Below, in pieces: positions 12,172-63,230 of a stretch of 64,000 bases of DNA. This DNA comes from Dolomedes plantarius. Taxonomy: Eukaryota; Arthropoda; Arachnida; Araneae; Dolomedidae. Under the pieces are notes generated by a model, which was given only the letters and a program-made list of their open reading frames with translations, was not told the DNA's origin and searched no databases. Both the position numbers and the translations under genes were made by a program. The first letter of the stretch is position 1. Each line of letters starts with the position of its first letter. The stretch is from the NCBI GenBank assembly GCA_907164885.2, contig OU015490.1, forward strand, positions 209,764,478-209,828,477. Direction: 5' to 3'.

Positions 12172-13399
12172 CACCCATACCTCGCTTTACGACCTAGATG
12201 CGTACTGGAAAAGTTGGCCGTAAAGCGAAAAAGCCGTATAATGAATCAATTATCTATATATATAAAACAGTTCCGTAACTGACTCATTCATTCACTGACT
12301 GACTGACTGACTGACATACAACGCACAGACCAAACCGCTGGACCTAAAGGGCTGAAATTTTGCATGGCGATTCTTCTAATGGTGTAGGGGTGCACTAATA
12401 AAGATTTTTCAAAAATTCTTCTTAGATTTTTTTAAATTAAATTTTTAAGCTGTTTTTGTAACTTTTTTCAAGTTTGCATTTAAAATAATAATTTGAGGGT
12501 TGTAAAATTTATATCACGAAAAAGATCATAAAAATTCCTTTAAAATGAAATTCTTTTCGAATCTTTACCTCGATTTTCTAATTTTTGGTGAATTTTTAAA
12601 GATTGATTTTTAGAATTTAATTTATTAAATGCTGATCACGTGATTTCTTTTTCTGGTAGTTTCAATAAATTTATCGTCACGTGCGTAACAACTAACTAGA
12701 CAAAAAAAATATTTTTTTCTCTTTCTAATGCAGCAGACGATTGGATATTATCCAAAAAAAATGCATATCCCTTACGATTTTTTTATAAATATATATATAT
12801 ATATATATAGATAGATATTAATTTTACATCAATTGTATACATTGATCATCGCATTTATTATAAATATATATATTTATTTTTTGGCATAAATTGCATACGC
12901 TGACCGTTGTATTTAATTTGAATGTACTCCGTAGCGAAGCGCGGGTTTTCAGCTAGTTTTGATATAAACCCATACAAATTTAATTGGATCTGCTTCAATT
13001 TTTTTATAAATAATATAGTTTTGAGTTCATAAAGCATTTTACTCTTTTTATTTTCTATAAAAATGCTTACATAAAAGAAAAAGGTACAAAACAATGTAAT
13101 AATAAACAGAAATTCAAAAAATGAACATCTAAACAAAAAACAAAAGAAATCATATGCACATAGTATGTATACATATAATAAAAAACATAAAATGAAATGT
13201 TTAAAAACTGTTTTTTTTGTACTGACGAACATTGACATGAAGAATCACTAAGAGTTTATATGCTGCCATCATCTCTTTCCGCTTTTTTTGCCGTACAACG
13301 AAACATTGTGGGCCGTAAATCGAAAAAGTGCCATAGTTAAAAAAAGGCCGTTATAGCGAAATGCCGTATAAAAAGCGGCTGTATAACTAGGTATAGGTG
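12172..13399. mobile_element. TA-target MITE split by a Helitron
   Basis: The outer inverted ends CACCCATACCTCGCTTTACG and CACCTATACCTAGTTATACA are flanked by TA on both sides. Motifs such as GCCGTAAAGCGAAAAAG recur in diverged form near the right end. The element is interrupted at 12253-12956 by a Helitron-like insertion, so its own DNA is only ~520 bp. A 126-codon minus ORF across the right part has no recognisable domain. Confidence 0.6.
12253..12956 (+). mobile_element. Non-autonomous Helitron-like element, copy 3
   Basis: A clean copy: A|TCTATATATATAAAAC at the start and TTTTCAGCTAG|T at the end, so the insertion lies between A and T as expected for Helitrons. It is 704 bp long, has no coding capacity, and is nested inside the MITE at 12172-13399, so it is the younger of the two. 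Confidence 0.8.
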
Positions 13400-14097
13400 T
13401 AATTGTATAGGAACAAACCATTTTGATTTTGGACATATTCAAAAAAAAATTAAAGTGCTTAGCAAAAAAGTCCCGCATCTTTTACTTCGTTAATGCCATT
13501 AACGTTTCACTGTACATAAATATTATAATCAGGTTATATTTTGCACTGACAAACTATGAATAGTTTCCTATTTAAGTACAAAGGCATATATGCGACGACA
13601 ATAGAATGCTTTTGTCATCTTTAAATGGCATCCTGAAATATGAGCGTTAAACTTTGGAGATCTTTCAACTAATTGTCCATTCCTTCTTCTAAGTGCAGGA
13701 ATTCAGCTACTTAAAGCAAAATGATATAGTACTCTTTGTCCGTTTTCAGACAATAATGTAATGAGCTTTTAGAAGTCCTTTTAAGAATCATGTGACTCAT
13801 CTGATTCTCAGTATCCCTTGAACTCATTCTTAGTAGGAATATAGGGAACTAGCTGAGCCCTTTACTATAACCATTACACAATCACAAACAACAAAATAAT
13901 TGCTCTTTTCGGCCACTAGATGTCATTTAAAACTCTTAAATGTTCTTAAATCAATCCAATATATTTAATTTGTACAACACATTTTTTGTTTTTTTATTTC
14001 AAATTTTCCATAAAAAATCGATTTTTTATACTTTTTATTTGTCACTGCGAATATTACGTTATGACTATTACGTCATGAATCTTGGGTTATATTATTT

Positions 14098-14102
<5 letters not shown>
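13400..14102. other. No gene recognised
   Basis: Non-coding AT-rich sequence between the MITE and the next microsatellite; no exon or repeat boundary could be supported. Confidence 0.4.
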
Positions 14103-14140
<38 letters not shown>

Positions 14141-14159
14141 AGACAGAGAGAGAGAGAGA
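14103..14159. repeat. (TA)n-(AG)n microsatellite
   Basis: About 18 TA units and then about 9 AG units, immediately 5' of the broken Tc1 element. Confidence 0.9.
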
Positions 14160-14179
14160 TGAGGTACAAAATATTACGA

Positions 14180-15800
14180 ACATCTATTAAAAAGTATGCC
14201 GCATTTCAAACATGTAGGACAGGTGTGACACCTTTCATACGATTCAACCACCTAGTGGCCGTGAAGTGGAAGTTGTCAGTTACTCAACCTCAGTCATATG
14301 TGTTGCAAGCGGCTATCGTACTCTCTGAGAGACGTTGCAATGAAATAACTGAAATAGTTCGAAAGAGGGATGGCTATTGGAAAGCATTTAGCTAGTTTCG
14401 GTGACGGAATTAAAACTTTTGGAGTGTGCATGGAGAACGGTATCAACTGATAAAGCAGCGTACACGAAACACGGTAAGATGGCCTCTGCAAAGCACATCA
14501 CTGGACGAAAGAGAAATCTGACTGAAAAGGATAGACAGCTCTTGAATCATATAGTGGCTCGAATACACAAGCAATCGTTGCCCGGGGTAACATTCCACAT
14601 AAACATTCATCTGCAGGACCTCGTTTCAGCCAAAACTGTCAAAAGGGAACTCCAAGCTGCGAACATTTATGTGAGAGTGGCAATTCGTAAAACATTGATG
14701 ATATAACTCTATACTTTCCAGCTACGCAAGTGGTTTATAGCTCACAGAACCTGGGCCTTACGACGGTGGCAACTAGTCATGATGAATCAGCATTCACCCT
14801 ATTTCAGACCATTGGACACGATTACGAGTTGAGACCGTCCAAAGAGGCGTTTTCATTTAACTTCCTCTTACTGACTGTGAAGCATGAAGTTGGCTCCCTT
14901 ATGGTATGAGATGTGTTATTTTAGTGCGATCGTGGGCGACTTGTCACTCTACGTGGGAAGATCGAAGCCGCGCAGTATTTCAGCATTCTGGGGAATCATG
15001 ACCATTATTTTGATCACACATTATTCACTGGGGAGCGCTCGGTTTGTTGTGATGACATTTGTCTGCTATAGAAAGAGGTGTGTATGTCTTCCCACTCCTT
15101 CTTAATCATTAATGCTCTGAATAACTAATGTTCTGAACAGTCCGCCACTGGTGTGGGGAGGTTTTGGGGCACTGACTACTATCTTGGTTGGGTCAGCACT
15201 TCCGATCGTTATGTCCCAGTCATTAGGGGTATGGGTGATGGCCCACCTTTTCTTGGCAGGCTTTGTTTTGTTGGCGGTTTGCGGGAGGTACACATTTTCT
15301 GGCAACCACTACTTGAGAAGGGCTGACACAGCCGAGAGAAATGAGTTCAGTTGTGAGTTGTATGTTGGATATGTCCAGATTTTCACTGGAGTGAGAATTC
15401 AGTTCGCTATACGTGTATGTGCTAATAAAGACTGGAAAACGAATTCCACGTAGTAATTTTGTGCTCCCGGAGTCCTGTTTGTACTGCAGCGCGTATTTCT
15501 CTTCCTGCCCAAACACAACTGGACATAAAATGCTGGAGAGGGGTCCATGATGTAACAGCTTTTCGAGTCAAGAACGCTCCTATCCCCACTACTAGATGTG
15601 TTCAAGCATGGTTCTAAGAACATGATGAGGACGTAGAAAATCTGACCTGGCCTACTGTGACTCCTGAGTTGAACATTATTGAATATTTGTGGGGATATGT
15701 GGAGTCCAAACTTCGTGCACTATTTCCACCTCGAGACACACTTTCGGAATTAGAGACTACTCTCCAGGGAGAACGGATTCATATCTTAAACATTTCATTT
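14180..15800 (+). pseudogene. Degenerate Tc1-like transposase with an internal insertion
   Basis: Pieces of one Tc1 transposase lie in order on the plus strand in changing frames. They are a helix-turn-helix region near 14330-14400, then KMASAKHITGRKRNLTEKDR, KTVKRELQAANIY, AIRK and H-R-T-W-A-L-R-R-W. A GSLMV segment follows near 14895, and a Y-F-S-I-L-G-N segment at 14975-15000. The sequence resumes near 15565 with N-A-P-I-P-T-T-R-C-V-Q-A-W-F and then T-P-E-L-N-I-I-E-Y-L-W. That matches the D/E region of the family with the second catalytic Asp changed. About 480 bp between 15070 and 15550 does not fit. Many stops and frameshifts make it an old, dead copy. Confidence 0.65.
15070..15550. other. 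Unidentified insertion inside the Tc1 relic
   Basis: The sequence interrupts the Tc1 relic exactly where the middle of the catalytic domain should be. It is less AT-rich than its surroundings and has open frames on both strands: 15151-15453 on plus (hydrophobic, G/L/V-rich) and 15223-15516 on minus. Neither resembles a family I know. I could not see terminal repeats. It may be a scrambled part of the same transposon or another element. Confidence 0.35.
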
Positions 15801-15859
15801 GTAAAGCAAACCTGTTTAATGAGTAACAATAAAAATCGATTTTACTGCAGTTTCTAGTG

Positions 15860-17085
15860 GATATTTCTTTTGATTTTTGTCAAGATAAGAGGAGTTATTG
15901 TTCTCGGAAATTCCTTCAACACACAACTCAAATTTCATAGAAATATTATTTGAAATTACTTGTTTCAGATCCTGCCTTAAAAAAGGATATGAGGTAGATG
16001 CTTTGACACATTATTTATCATTACAGGACGGAGCAGAAATTGAAAAAATAGGGAAATGTACAGAACAAATGAAGTTTTCCACGTCAAATAGCTACCTGAG
16101 TAAAACATAACAATTGGTTCCCTGTCTATAAATTTTTTTAACTATAATTTGTACTTTTATTTCTCAAGGTATGAAAGATTTTACTTCAAACCATTACAAA
16201 TTCAACGCTTTCTTACACTTTACATAAAATTTCATAGATAATAAATTCTTGCTCCAAGGCATTTGAACTATTTTTTTCTCTCAATTCATTGCATCGTGCA
16301 AATAAAAATAAATTGTTTCGTATTAAAAATTACCTGTGTTTTCTTTCCGCATGAAAGAGTTTTAGAAGATATTTTTTTATACTTCACTTTATATTTATGA
16401 ATTTGAAAAGATAGTGCACATGATAAAGAAGAAATAAAAAATAATTTTAAAATTTTTTCACAAATATTTTGGATAGTATATTTATTTTCGCTTGATATAA
16501 ATTTCACATATATTCATGCACAAATAAAGTTTATCTCATATTATATAAAGTTTTGCATTTTTTTCCAAAAGTTTTCACGCTTAGATTCTTTTTTATTCAT
16601 TTCATTTTATTTTATTTTCTAGCGACGTTTATAACGAATTGTGTTTACCCATGTTACCCAGGTAACGAAAAAACTTTACCTATTAAAAAAAAATTGTTTC
16701 ATTACATTTTGAAATAAATTTAAAATAAAAACATATTACATAATTTTCAATTCTCATGGAAAACAATTAAAATACATTTAACACATGAGATTTATTTTGT
16801 AATATTTCTTTTCTTGTTTCCGATAGAACAAAATAGTATCTGAAATATAAGACAGGATTTAAAAGCAATATATGTGTTTTTCTTTCTACATGATTAATAC
16901 CTTTCTATTTTTATATCTATTTGTTAAATGCGAACACGATATTCATAAATATATTGAACATAATTTTTTTTTTCAATGCTTGGTATATTGTTGTTATGAA
17001 AGACTAAAAAATACGACTTCTGACTTTAATTGAAAATAATTTGACATGTGGACGAACATTATAAATATGTTGCTGTTACTGAAAA
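15860..17085. other. No gene recognised
   Basis: AT-rich sequence with scattered poly-T runs and no supported exon, RNA gene or element boundary. Confidence 0.45.
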
Positions 17086-17089
17086 TGCC

Positions 17090-17412
17090 CCCTGTTCAGA
17101 AATGTTCCATACCAAGTCCATATTTGTTTTGTGATATGCGGAATGCCTTTCGGATCTATGGATTTTCCGACACCACAAGGGTCGGAGTCCATCTTTGCTA
17201 GGTGCCACTTCAAAATTGACCAAGGACTCACAGGGTCGTCATCAAGGGGGATGATACCCTTCTCCCCAATCTCTGACCTGTTTCAGGGACTTTCTAAACT
17301 ACGGATTTAACTTGTCCATGCCCGGCCTAAACACTAAAGTATTTAGTGGTGCTTGTCGGGACTGGAATCGAACGACCTCGACGTGCTACCAAAACCGACG
17401 CGTTGGGCACGT
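17090..17412 (-). repeat. tRNA-derived SINE, copy 1
   Basis: On the minus strand a B-box-like sequence (GGTCGTTCGATTCCAGTCCC, 17358-17377) follows a possible A-box region (TTGGTAGCACG). The body continues with AGGCCGGGCATGG and a TTAAATCC segment, then a region rich in AGTCC and GGGG. The body matches, with divergence, the plus-strand copy near 56450-56655, which supports a dispersed RNA-polymerase-III SINE family. Ends are approximate. Confidence 0.5.
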
Positions 17413-18129
17413 GGAAATATATATGCACTTCCAGCATACAAATGGCATATCTGGAAGGAGGTGTATCATACATTTTCACAATGCACATGGGATAAATGAA
17501 ATTCAAATCATAATTATATAATTTTTTTTCAAATTTGAATTTTCTATAAAAGTTTTAAAACATTCAAAGCTTTTGAAATAAAATTTTTTTTAATTGAAAA
17601 TTAGATCCTATCTATTCAAAATCGAATTAAAGCACTGCCATCATCTTTCATCTCTATATGTTAAATATATGATATTATCCCATACCACACTTTTCGAGTC
17701 ATACTGAATTGATTATTTATGCGAGAATTGTAGTTATATCTTTTTTCCGGAATACATTTTCTTCTTACCCATATTACCCATTTTAAAAATATCTTATACG
17801 GGAGAAAACGCGATGTCTCCAAGACTTTTCAAAATAACTGCAGCATTAGCGAACTGTTTATGAGGTATTTTTCTTCTGTATATACGAATATTTGAGATAA
17901 ACTATGCAAATAACTTTTCCAGTAATCAATATATTCTCATAATAAAATTTCAGAAGGTAACATAAATATTTTCAAACGTGTTTAATCCTTTCTGTAAGAG
18001 CATTAAGTTATAACTAATGAACACGGTAGTGTTACACTATAAAGTTTGTAGTTTTTGTAGTTCAAAACAAGCTAATAAACTGAAACATGAAATGAAAATT
18101 CAATCCCTCTGTTTTTAATTTATTATGTG

Positions 18130-18770
18130 GCTATAAAATTAGGTTATTTCTGGCACAAAGGTAGGCATGATAAAATATACTTGTTGATAACATCTTAAGT
18201 TTCCCATTTGTTTCTTTATGGATATTTCCTTATTGGGTTAATATATAAAGATTTGTAAGATATTGTCATAGTACAGTAAACCTTCAGTGAATTGCAGTTG
18301 CTTCTTTTGAAGGTTAGTGTATTAATAACCATTGCGTTTATCTAATAAGGGAATTAAGATGTATCTGGCACAATTATATGGATAAAAAATCCTTTTTGAT
18401 GACGTCTTAAATTTTCTGTTAGTTGTTCTACTGATATTTCCTTTTTCTGTTTGATATTTAAGCAATTGTAGGATATTGCCATAATGAAACTAATCTTCGA
18501 TGAATTGCAATTGTTTTTATTCCGAGGTTAGTATATTAAGCTACACATTGCTTTTACCTAATGAGTGAAATTAGATGTATTCTGGAACAATTATAAGAGA
18601 AAATAAACTTGTTGATAAAATCTTAAAACTTCCTTTAGTTGTGCATTGCTATTTCCTTTTTATTTATAATATTTAAGGACTCCTATGGTATTGTCATACT
18701 TTAATAAAACTTTCTCGCATCAGAATCACTTTATCCGAAATTTAGCATATTAAACGACTAAATTACTTTT
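18130..18770. repeat. Degenerate tandem repeat, unit ~215-230 bp
   Basis: Three diverged units start near 18140, 18365 and 18575. Each carries a TCTGGCACAA-like start, then TTGTTGATAA, a TTTCC(T/A)TTTT block, TTGTAGGATATTG and GTGAATTGCAGTTG-like motifs. No coding frame. Confidence 0.6.
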
Positions 18771-18995
18771 CTCTAATATATGTAGTATATTGTAATGAAA
18801 AAATACACCAACGTTCATAACAGACATAATAATTGGTTTTGCTTATAGGCATAGTTTTAAAAACTAAAAAGTTGAGAAAAACTTCTTTCACTAAACCTAA
18901 TCAAAACTATCTTTAGTTGATATTTATTAAGGTCTTAATTTACGTTCTTGACCATTAAGTTTTATGTTGTTTGATAACTATCTGTATGATCTATG

Positions 18996-19569
18996 CAGGG
19001 CCGCCCAGAGAGGGGGGCAACTGGGGCACTTTGCCTCAAGCCCCTGACTGCCGGAGGGTCCCCTCAAAAATTTTAAAAAATAATTTATTAGATTTCATCC
19101 AAAAGAAAATTCTGAAGCTTTTACCATACTTCAAAATTCAAAATAATCTACTGAAAAAATGGGCCCCCCCCAAAATACAAAAATAATTATTCGATTAATT
19201 AGGTAAATCCAAAAATAATTCCAAAATAGTCTTCTGAAGAAAAACGCGATTTAGTTTTAAGGAAAAAGTAACTGTTTAGTCCGAACTGCTATAAAATTAC
19301 ATTCTGTCTAATAAGTTGAAGACAGTACTAACTACTAAAATAGATAGCAAAAAAGCTTTGTGGATTGAAGATGTCATATTTATTGGAGAATGTAACAAGT
19401 AAGCAGTGCAATTAAATATAATAATTATGTTAATCATTCATGTAATAAAAGTTTAAATATGAATAACTTAATTTGAATGATTATTTTTCTCTCTTTCCAT
19501 TTTTTTATTTTTGTTGGGGCAACCAACAGAAGTTTGCCCCAGGCCCCGTAACTTCTCTGGGCAGCCCTG
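18996..19569. mobile_element. hAT-type MITE with perfect 8-bp target duplication
   Basis: The element begins CAGGGCCGCCCAGAGA and ends in the near-exact complement (TCTCTGGGCAGCCCTG). It is flanked on both sides by the same 8 bp, GATCTATG (18988-18995 and 19570-19577). An 8-bp duplication and CAGGG...CCCTG ends are typical of hAT transposons. Further inside, the GGCAACTGGGGCAC / GGGGCAACCAACAG regions extend the similarity between the ends. At 574 bp with no transposase it is non-autonomous. Confidence 0.88.
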
Positions 19570-20129
19570 GATCTATGTAATTACAAACATAAAATAAAAC
19601 AGAGAATAAAATGAGAAGGTGGTTTAATACAGAGATTCACATTCTTATATTAAAAATATTATACATTTTTTTCATCATACACATCACAGCTCTTAAATCC
19701 TGTAACTTCTCAAAACTGGAATGTCTATAAAAGTTTTATGACAGAGGTTTGGACATCAACAGCCATTAAAAAATAGTTCCAATCTTTCTCGAACGACTTC
19801 CATGTCCTAAGTATATATTTTAGTATCAAATATGTTCCATTTATGTAGATACTTTGTAGCTTAAAATGATTTCTATAAAAGAATGGCCTCCAAGCTCACG
19901 ATCTCTTTCGTTCCTTTATTACCCTGCAGAGGACCCTCGATAGAATTCCTGTAAAATAATGTTTTCATCCTATGTATGACCATCAACACCAAATCTGAAA
20001 TAAAAAACGAAAGTCTATAAATATACATCTTAAAATGGGTTGAAAAAACATTTCATCCTTAGGTATTACAGAAGATGCAGTTTATGAAACCTGATATACT
20101 GGATGTTTTTTAGAACTTCCTGCATAATA

Positions 20130-21480
20130 AAAAGAAATACCAAGTTCTTATTTTAAAAGAAACACATGGCCAAGATGTAATTTATACCAAGAACATCAAA
20201 ACTTGATTATATAAAAATATACACGAATAAAGGAAACTACACTAATATAGAAAAATGATACGGATGCGAAGGGAACCTCTAGTAGATTATATAAACAAAT
20301 TTTTAGTTATTTTTATATGAGTTTAATTTAAACGTTTCTTTAGTTTTTATATATGTTTTAATCCAAAGGGAATTTTATAGAATAAACCTTTCTGTGTCTA
20401 CAAGCATACCAATTCACATTTCCAATGAATTTACTGTTATTAAAAATTCATTAGCTCTGAATATTAACATTTAAAAAATATAAATAAATCATAATAAAAT
20501 GAATGCGAAATTCATACTTTAAAAGAAACAGATGGGTATGAAGTAATTTATTTTAAGGGCAGCAATTTTTGAGAATATAAAAAAGGATACACCTAAAAAG
20601 ATATAAGAAAAAGTGATACGGATGTGAAGCGACAATAAATCAGATTATGCATTAAACAAATTTACAATCACTTTTATATAATTTTTCAAAATTTTGCATG
20701 ATTAACAAATTTTTAATTACTTTTATATGAGTTTAATGCTCCATTAGATTTTGTTTCTGTTTTAACACAAAGCAAATTTTATGACAAATCTTTCTGTACA
20801 ACAGGCATACAAATTCACACTTCCAAAGAATTTTCTGTTACTAGAAAATAGATTACACCTAAAGGTATTTCCAAAAATGAAAACATATGAAAGCACTACG
20901 TACATAATAAAAATGAATACCAAGTTTATGCTTTTAAAAAAACAGATGGATGAGAAGTAATTTATAGAAAGGATATCAAAATTTGATAACATAAAAAATT
21001 ACCTATAGCATTATTACATACACGTAGAAACATATAGGAAAATCATTCGCGTGCCATGCGAATCAGTCTAGTCTAGCTGATTGTGTAAATAAAGTTTTAA
21101 TTACTTTTATATGACTAATTTAAATTCTTCATTAGTTTTTGTTTAACCCACAGGAGACTTTACAACATATCTTTTTACTAATACAGGCCTACGATATCAA
21201 ATTTCCAATGAATTTGCTATTCCTAATACACCTCAATTAAAAGAACTATAAATATATAGAAATAACATACGAGTGTGAAGCGAGACAATCTTGCATATTA
21301 CGTAAACAACTTATAATTACTTTTGCGGGAGTTTAATTAAATGCTTCATTAGTTTTTGTTTAACTTAAAGGAAAGTTTATAACATAAATTTTAGTATCTA
21401 CATATATACCTATTCATATTTCAAATGAATCTGGTATTACTAGCCAATGCATTATCGCTGAACATATTTTAAAAAAATCA
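20130..21480. repeat. Degenerate tandem repeat, unit ~300-420 bp
   Basis: Three to four diverged units carry the recurring marks TTTTAAAAGAAACA(C/G)ATGG, GATACGGATG(C/T)GAAG, TTTTTATATGAGTTTAAT, TTTAGTTTTT and CATTTCCAATGAATTT. Starts are near 20150, 20515, 20930 and 21230. No coding frame persists across units. Confidence 0.6.
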
Positions 21481-22689
21481 AAATATGTTAAAAACGGATG
21501 ATTGAACTTTTACATATACATATGCTTTTCTTCTTTCTACTTAAAGAAAAATATATACGGTAATGAATCAATTTTTGTCCTCTTTATACTAAAAACCCAA
21601 TTTCGGAGCTCACAGTTTTAATGAATGACTGATATGTTTTGGAACTGATTATTGTGTAATATTAGAGTACCAGGAACATTTAATATTTACTTCTATAATT
21701 CTCGAAAATGACAGCTATTCTTCTTGATTACACTGTGTCTAAGATAGCGTAGTAAATAATCAGTTATTATTAATCTGGTATAAATAAGTTCTTAAGATTT
21801 AAACAAAAACATTAAGAACTGATAATTTTGCAAATGAATTTCTTTGAAATTTAGACTTAAATACTGACATTTGTTTCTATCAAACAAAAGTTTTGCGTAT
21901 CTTGATATCTGAAAAAAAAAAATCAGTAATAAAGTCTAATAAAGGCAAATTTAGTTTAATAAGTTCTTCATTTCATGAAGAATCATCACTGCAACCTCAT
22001 GAAACGGTGTTTACAAATGAGTTTTTAACAGAAGCGTCCCACAATTTTAGAAATGTCGTTGAATTATTTTATAATGTAACTCTATGGCATCATGGCAGAT
22101 GTTGATATGTCCTTTTTTCATGTTTTTGGCAAATTAAAAAAATAACTTATGTTGTGAAATTTAAACTCGCTCAATTAAGTTTTTCAATCCAGATATCTTT
22201 CAGTTAATACTCATGTTCAACCTGAAGCATATGGCTGATCTTCAATGAAAATTTTCAATTAGGGACTAATATATTCAATTGGGACCAAGTATTACCTCTT
22301 TTATACATAACAGCATTTGCCAATACGAATAACTTAGTATTATTTCTTAATTCCACTATCAGCTTTTGTCACACAAAAAAAGAAAAAAAAAGGAAAAAAA
22401 AAGCGTGACACATCAACTTCAAACATAAAATTGAATTTGTTCAGACATACCAACACCTGCCATAACGCGACAGAATTTCCATTTAAAGGAAAAATAAGTT
22501 TAATTGGTTAGGGAACCTTTATATTCACTTTTACTGTCAAGTCAAACAATCGTGTATACTTCTGTGGCTTCAAATATTTCAATAATTTAATTAGTCCTAT
22601 ATACTATGCTTTGCAACGCTGATTTTTCAATGCCGTTCCCCATTATTTAAAGAATCAAACTTTATTCATTTAGTGATCATGTTTCGTTT
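21481..22689. other. No gene recognised
   Basis: AT-rich non-coding DNA. The ORF at 21893-22105 has no domain I recognise. Confidence 0.4.
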
Positions 22690-24130
22690 AGATTATCACA
22701 ATATGACACTTAAAAAATATATACATGGTTTCTAAAGTTCTGTAAATTTGAAAATCCCGTATGTGTCTCCCCTTGTAATAATAACTCTGGACATGTATCG
22801 ACTATTTAAATTGTATATGCGATTTACAACGAGTTATTAGCAGGATGATAGAAGCAGTTATAATTAATTTATAACTAATCAAAGGTAATTATTACCACAT
22901 AGTTTGGAAACATTAACTTAATTTAAAATCAAAGTATTGTCCTTTAAAATATACGTATGCTCTCTAAAGCCTATAAGTATGAAAATCAGGTATTTTTCTC
23001 CCCTGCATGTATATAAGTTTACTTTTAGACTAACATGGGCTCTTCAAATTGTATATGTGTTGTACAACGGATTATTAGCAGTATGGTTGATACAGTTAGA
23101 AATTATATACAGGGTGCCCCAGTTAAACGTTTCAGAACTTCTACGGTGGGTAGGGTGCATCCTGACAACTCGAAATCATATAGCAATGTGGGGTCGGAAA
23201 TGCTTTCCTGAAGCGGTGATGTACACAGAAAACCACAAAGAAAGAGACCGTAAGTGGATAATAATTTTAATAATAAATGTGCAAAAACAAAAGGTACAGG
23301 GGTCAAAGTAAGTGTTCGAAGTTTTTTCCACCGACTGCAATGCACCGACTGCAATGCCTCACATCTCCGACGCATGGAATTCGAAACATTCTGGAATAAT
23401 CCAGGCTCATCTCGAATTTCTCCGGCCACTACTGCGATTCTTGCAACCAGCTCCTCAGCATTGTCAACGGGGGTGTCATAAACTCGTGTTTTCATATGTC
23501 TCCATAAATAAAAATGAAGACATGATAGGTCTGGTGACCGAGCAGGCCAACGACGAAACCACCACGTCCAATCCACTGTTGACCAAATCTGACGTGTAGG
23601 TAGTTACGGCGGCTGCCGCACTACAATCAGCAGTCCCGTACACCAAATGTATGTCGGCTAACTCTGCGTTCGTATAATTAGCTATCCTACTAACTCTGAG
23701 TCCTTGTGCGAAATGACGATTCCCTGCACGAACGCTCGGGACATTCCCGCAACGCCATCTACCGCTTCAAAAAAGCATTTCCGACCCCACATTGCTATAT
23801 GATTTCGAGTCGTCAGGATGCACCCTACCCCTTCTGAAAGTTCTGAAACGTTTAACTGGGACACCCGGTATAACCAAGGAAAGGAAGTTTACATGATACA
23901 TATATGAAAGCATTATGATAATTTAAAATCAAAATATGGCTCTTAAAAATATATCTATGCTTCCTAAAGCCATGTAAATAAACCATGTAAAAAAGCCATG
24001 TAAATCACATATATTTTTCAATGATGAGTATATTTTTTTGTATATGTCGGCTCTTCAAACTGTATATGTATTTATTAGCAGTATGATCAATGCAGTTGGA
24101 AATAAATTATAACTAAGCATAGTTATTAAT
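22690..24130. repeat. Tandem repeat interrupted by a mariner insertion
   Basis: Units of ~240 bp share TAAAATCAAA(G/A)TAT, GCTCTCTAAAGCC-like, GGCTCTTCAAA(T/C)TGTATATG and TTATTAGCAG(T/G)ATG blocks. Two lie at about 22690-23105 and one at about 23900-24130. The mariner at 23110-23868 sits between them. Confidence 0.6.
23110..23868 (-). mobile_element. Short mariner-like element with ~110-bp terminal inverted repeats
   Basis: The two ends, ~110 bp each, are near-identical in inverted orientation: CAGGGTGCCCCAGTTAAACG on the left and CCGGGTGTCCCAGTTAAACG on the complement of the right, with TA on both sides. The minus strand encodes a mariner C-terminus: WPARSPDLSCLHFYLWRHMK, then VYDTPVDNAEELVARI, NVSNSMRRRC. 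This is the conserved D-region and tail of the family. The helix-turn-helix region and first catalytic Asp are absent, so it depends on transposase supplied elsewhere. It interrupts a tandem array. Confidence 0.75.
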
Positions 24131-24620
24131 GTGAACTAATCCTATTGGATTCGCTGATCTCAATGTTATCCTATGGAGGAAATTTGCGTGTTATTTGCAG
24201 CTACATAAATGCTGATTATCAAATAAAAATGGTATTTTAAGATAGCCTGAACTTTTCTGCACCTTCCTGCAGGATTCAGTTAATAAATTGCGTCCACCAA
24301 AGGAATGAGCTTTAAAAACACCCTATGCCGGATATTTCTCTCAAATAATCAGAATTTTAAAATGTTATTTGCATTTTTTAAAGACGAAATTTTCCCTAAT
24401 ATATATATTTTTTTCTCTGTTTCAGAGTACAATTAAAAAAATCTCCAAATCCAAGTCAGCAATCCTTGGACACATTTTCTCCATAGGTTAACGTTGATGT
24501 GATCGAATCAAATAGAGTTAGTGAACAGCAACCTTAACACACAATATGAAAGCATTAACTTTATAAAATAGAAAGAGAGGGACTAAATACTTTTACTTTC
24601 AGCGATAAAGACCTTGTTTC
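24131..24620 (-). other. Presumed 3' untranslated / downstream region of neuroligin
   Basis: This lies directly downstream of the neuroligin stop codon on the minus strand. The first AATAAA on that strand that I noted is at 24071-24076, ~550 bp past the stop; it is only a candidate poly(A) signal. No other feature is supported. Confidence 0.3.

Positions 24621-63230
<38,610 letters not shown>

Noticed and set aside
15151..15453. Hydrophobic frame as a membrane protein gene
   Set aside because: It lies inside a broken Tc1, has no splice or promoter context, and an overlapping frame on the other strand is equally open.
18971..19186. 71-codon ORF
   Set aside because: Lies inside the hAT MITE end and has no protein similarity.
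24421..24490. Plus-strand exon-like segment (CTGTTTCAG ... CCATAG|GTTAAC)
   Set aside because: The frame is short and in the presumed neuroligin 3' region; no coding signal beyond chance splice motifs.
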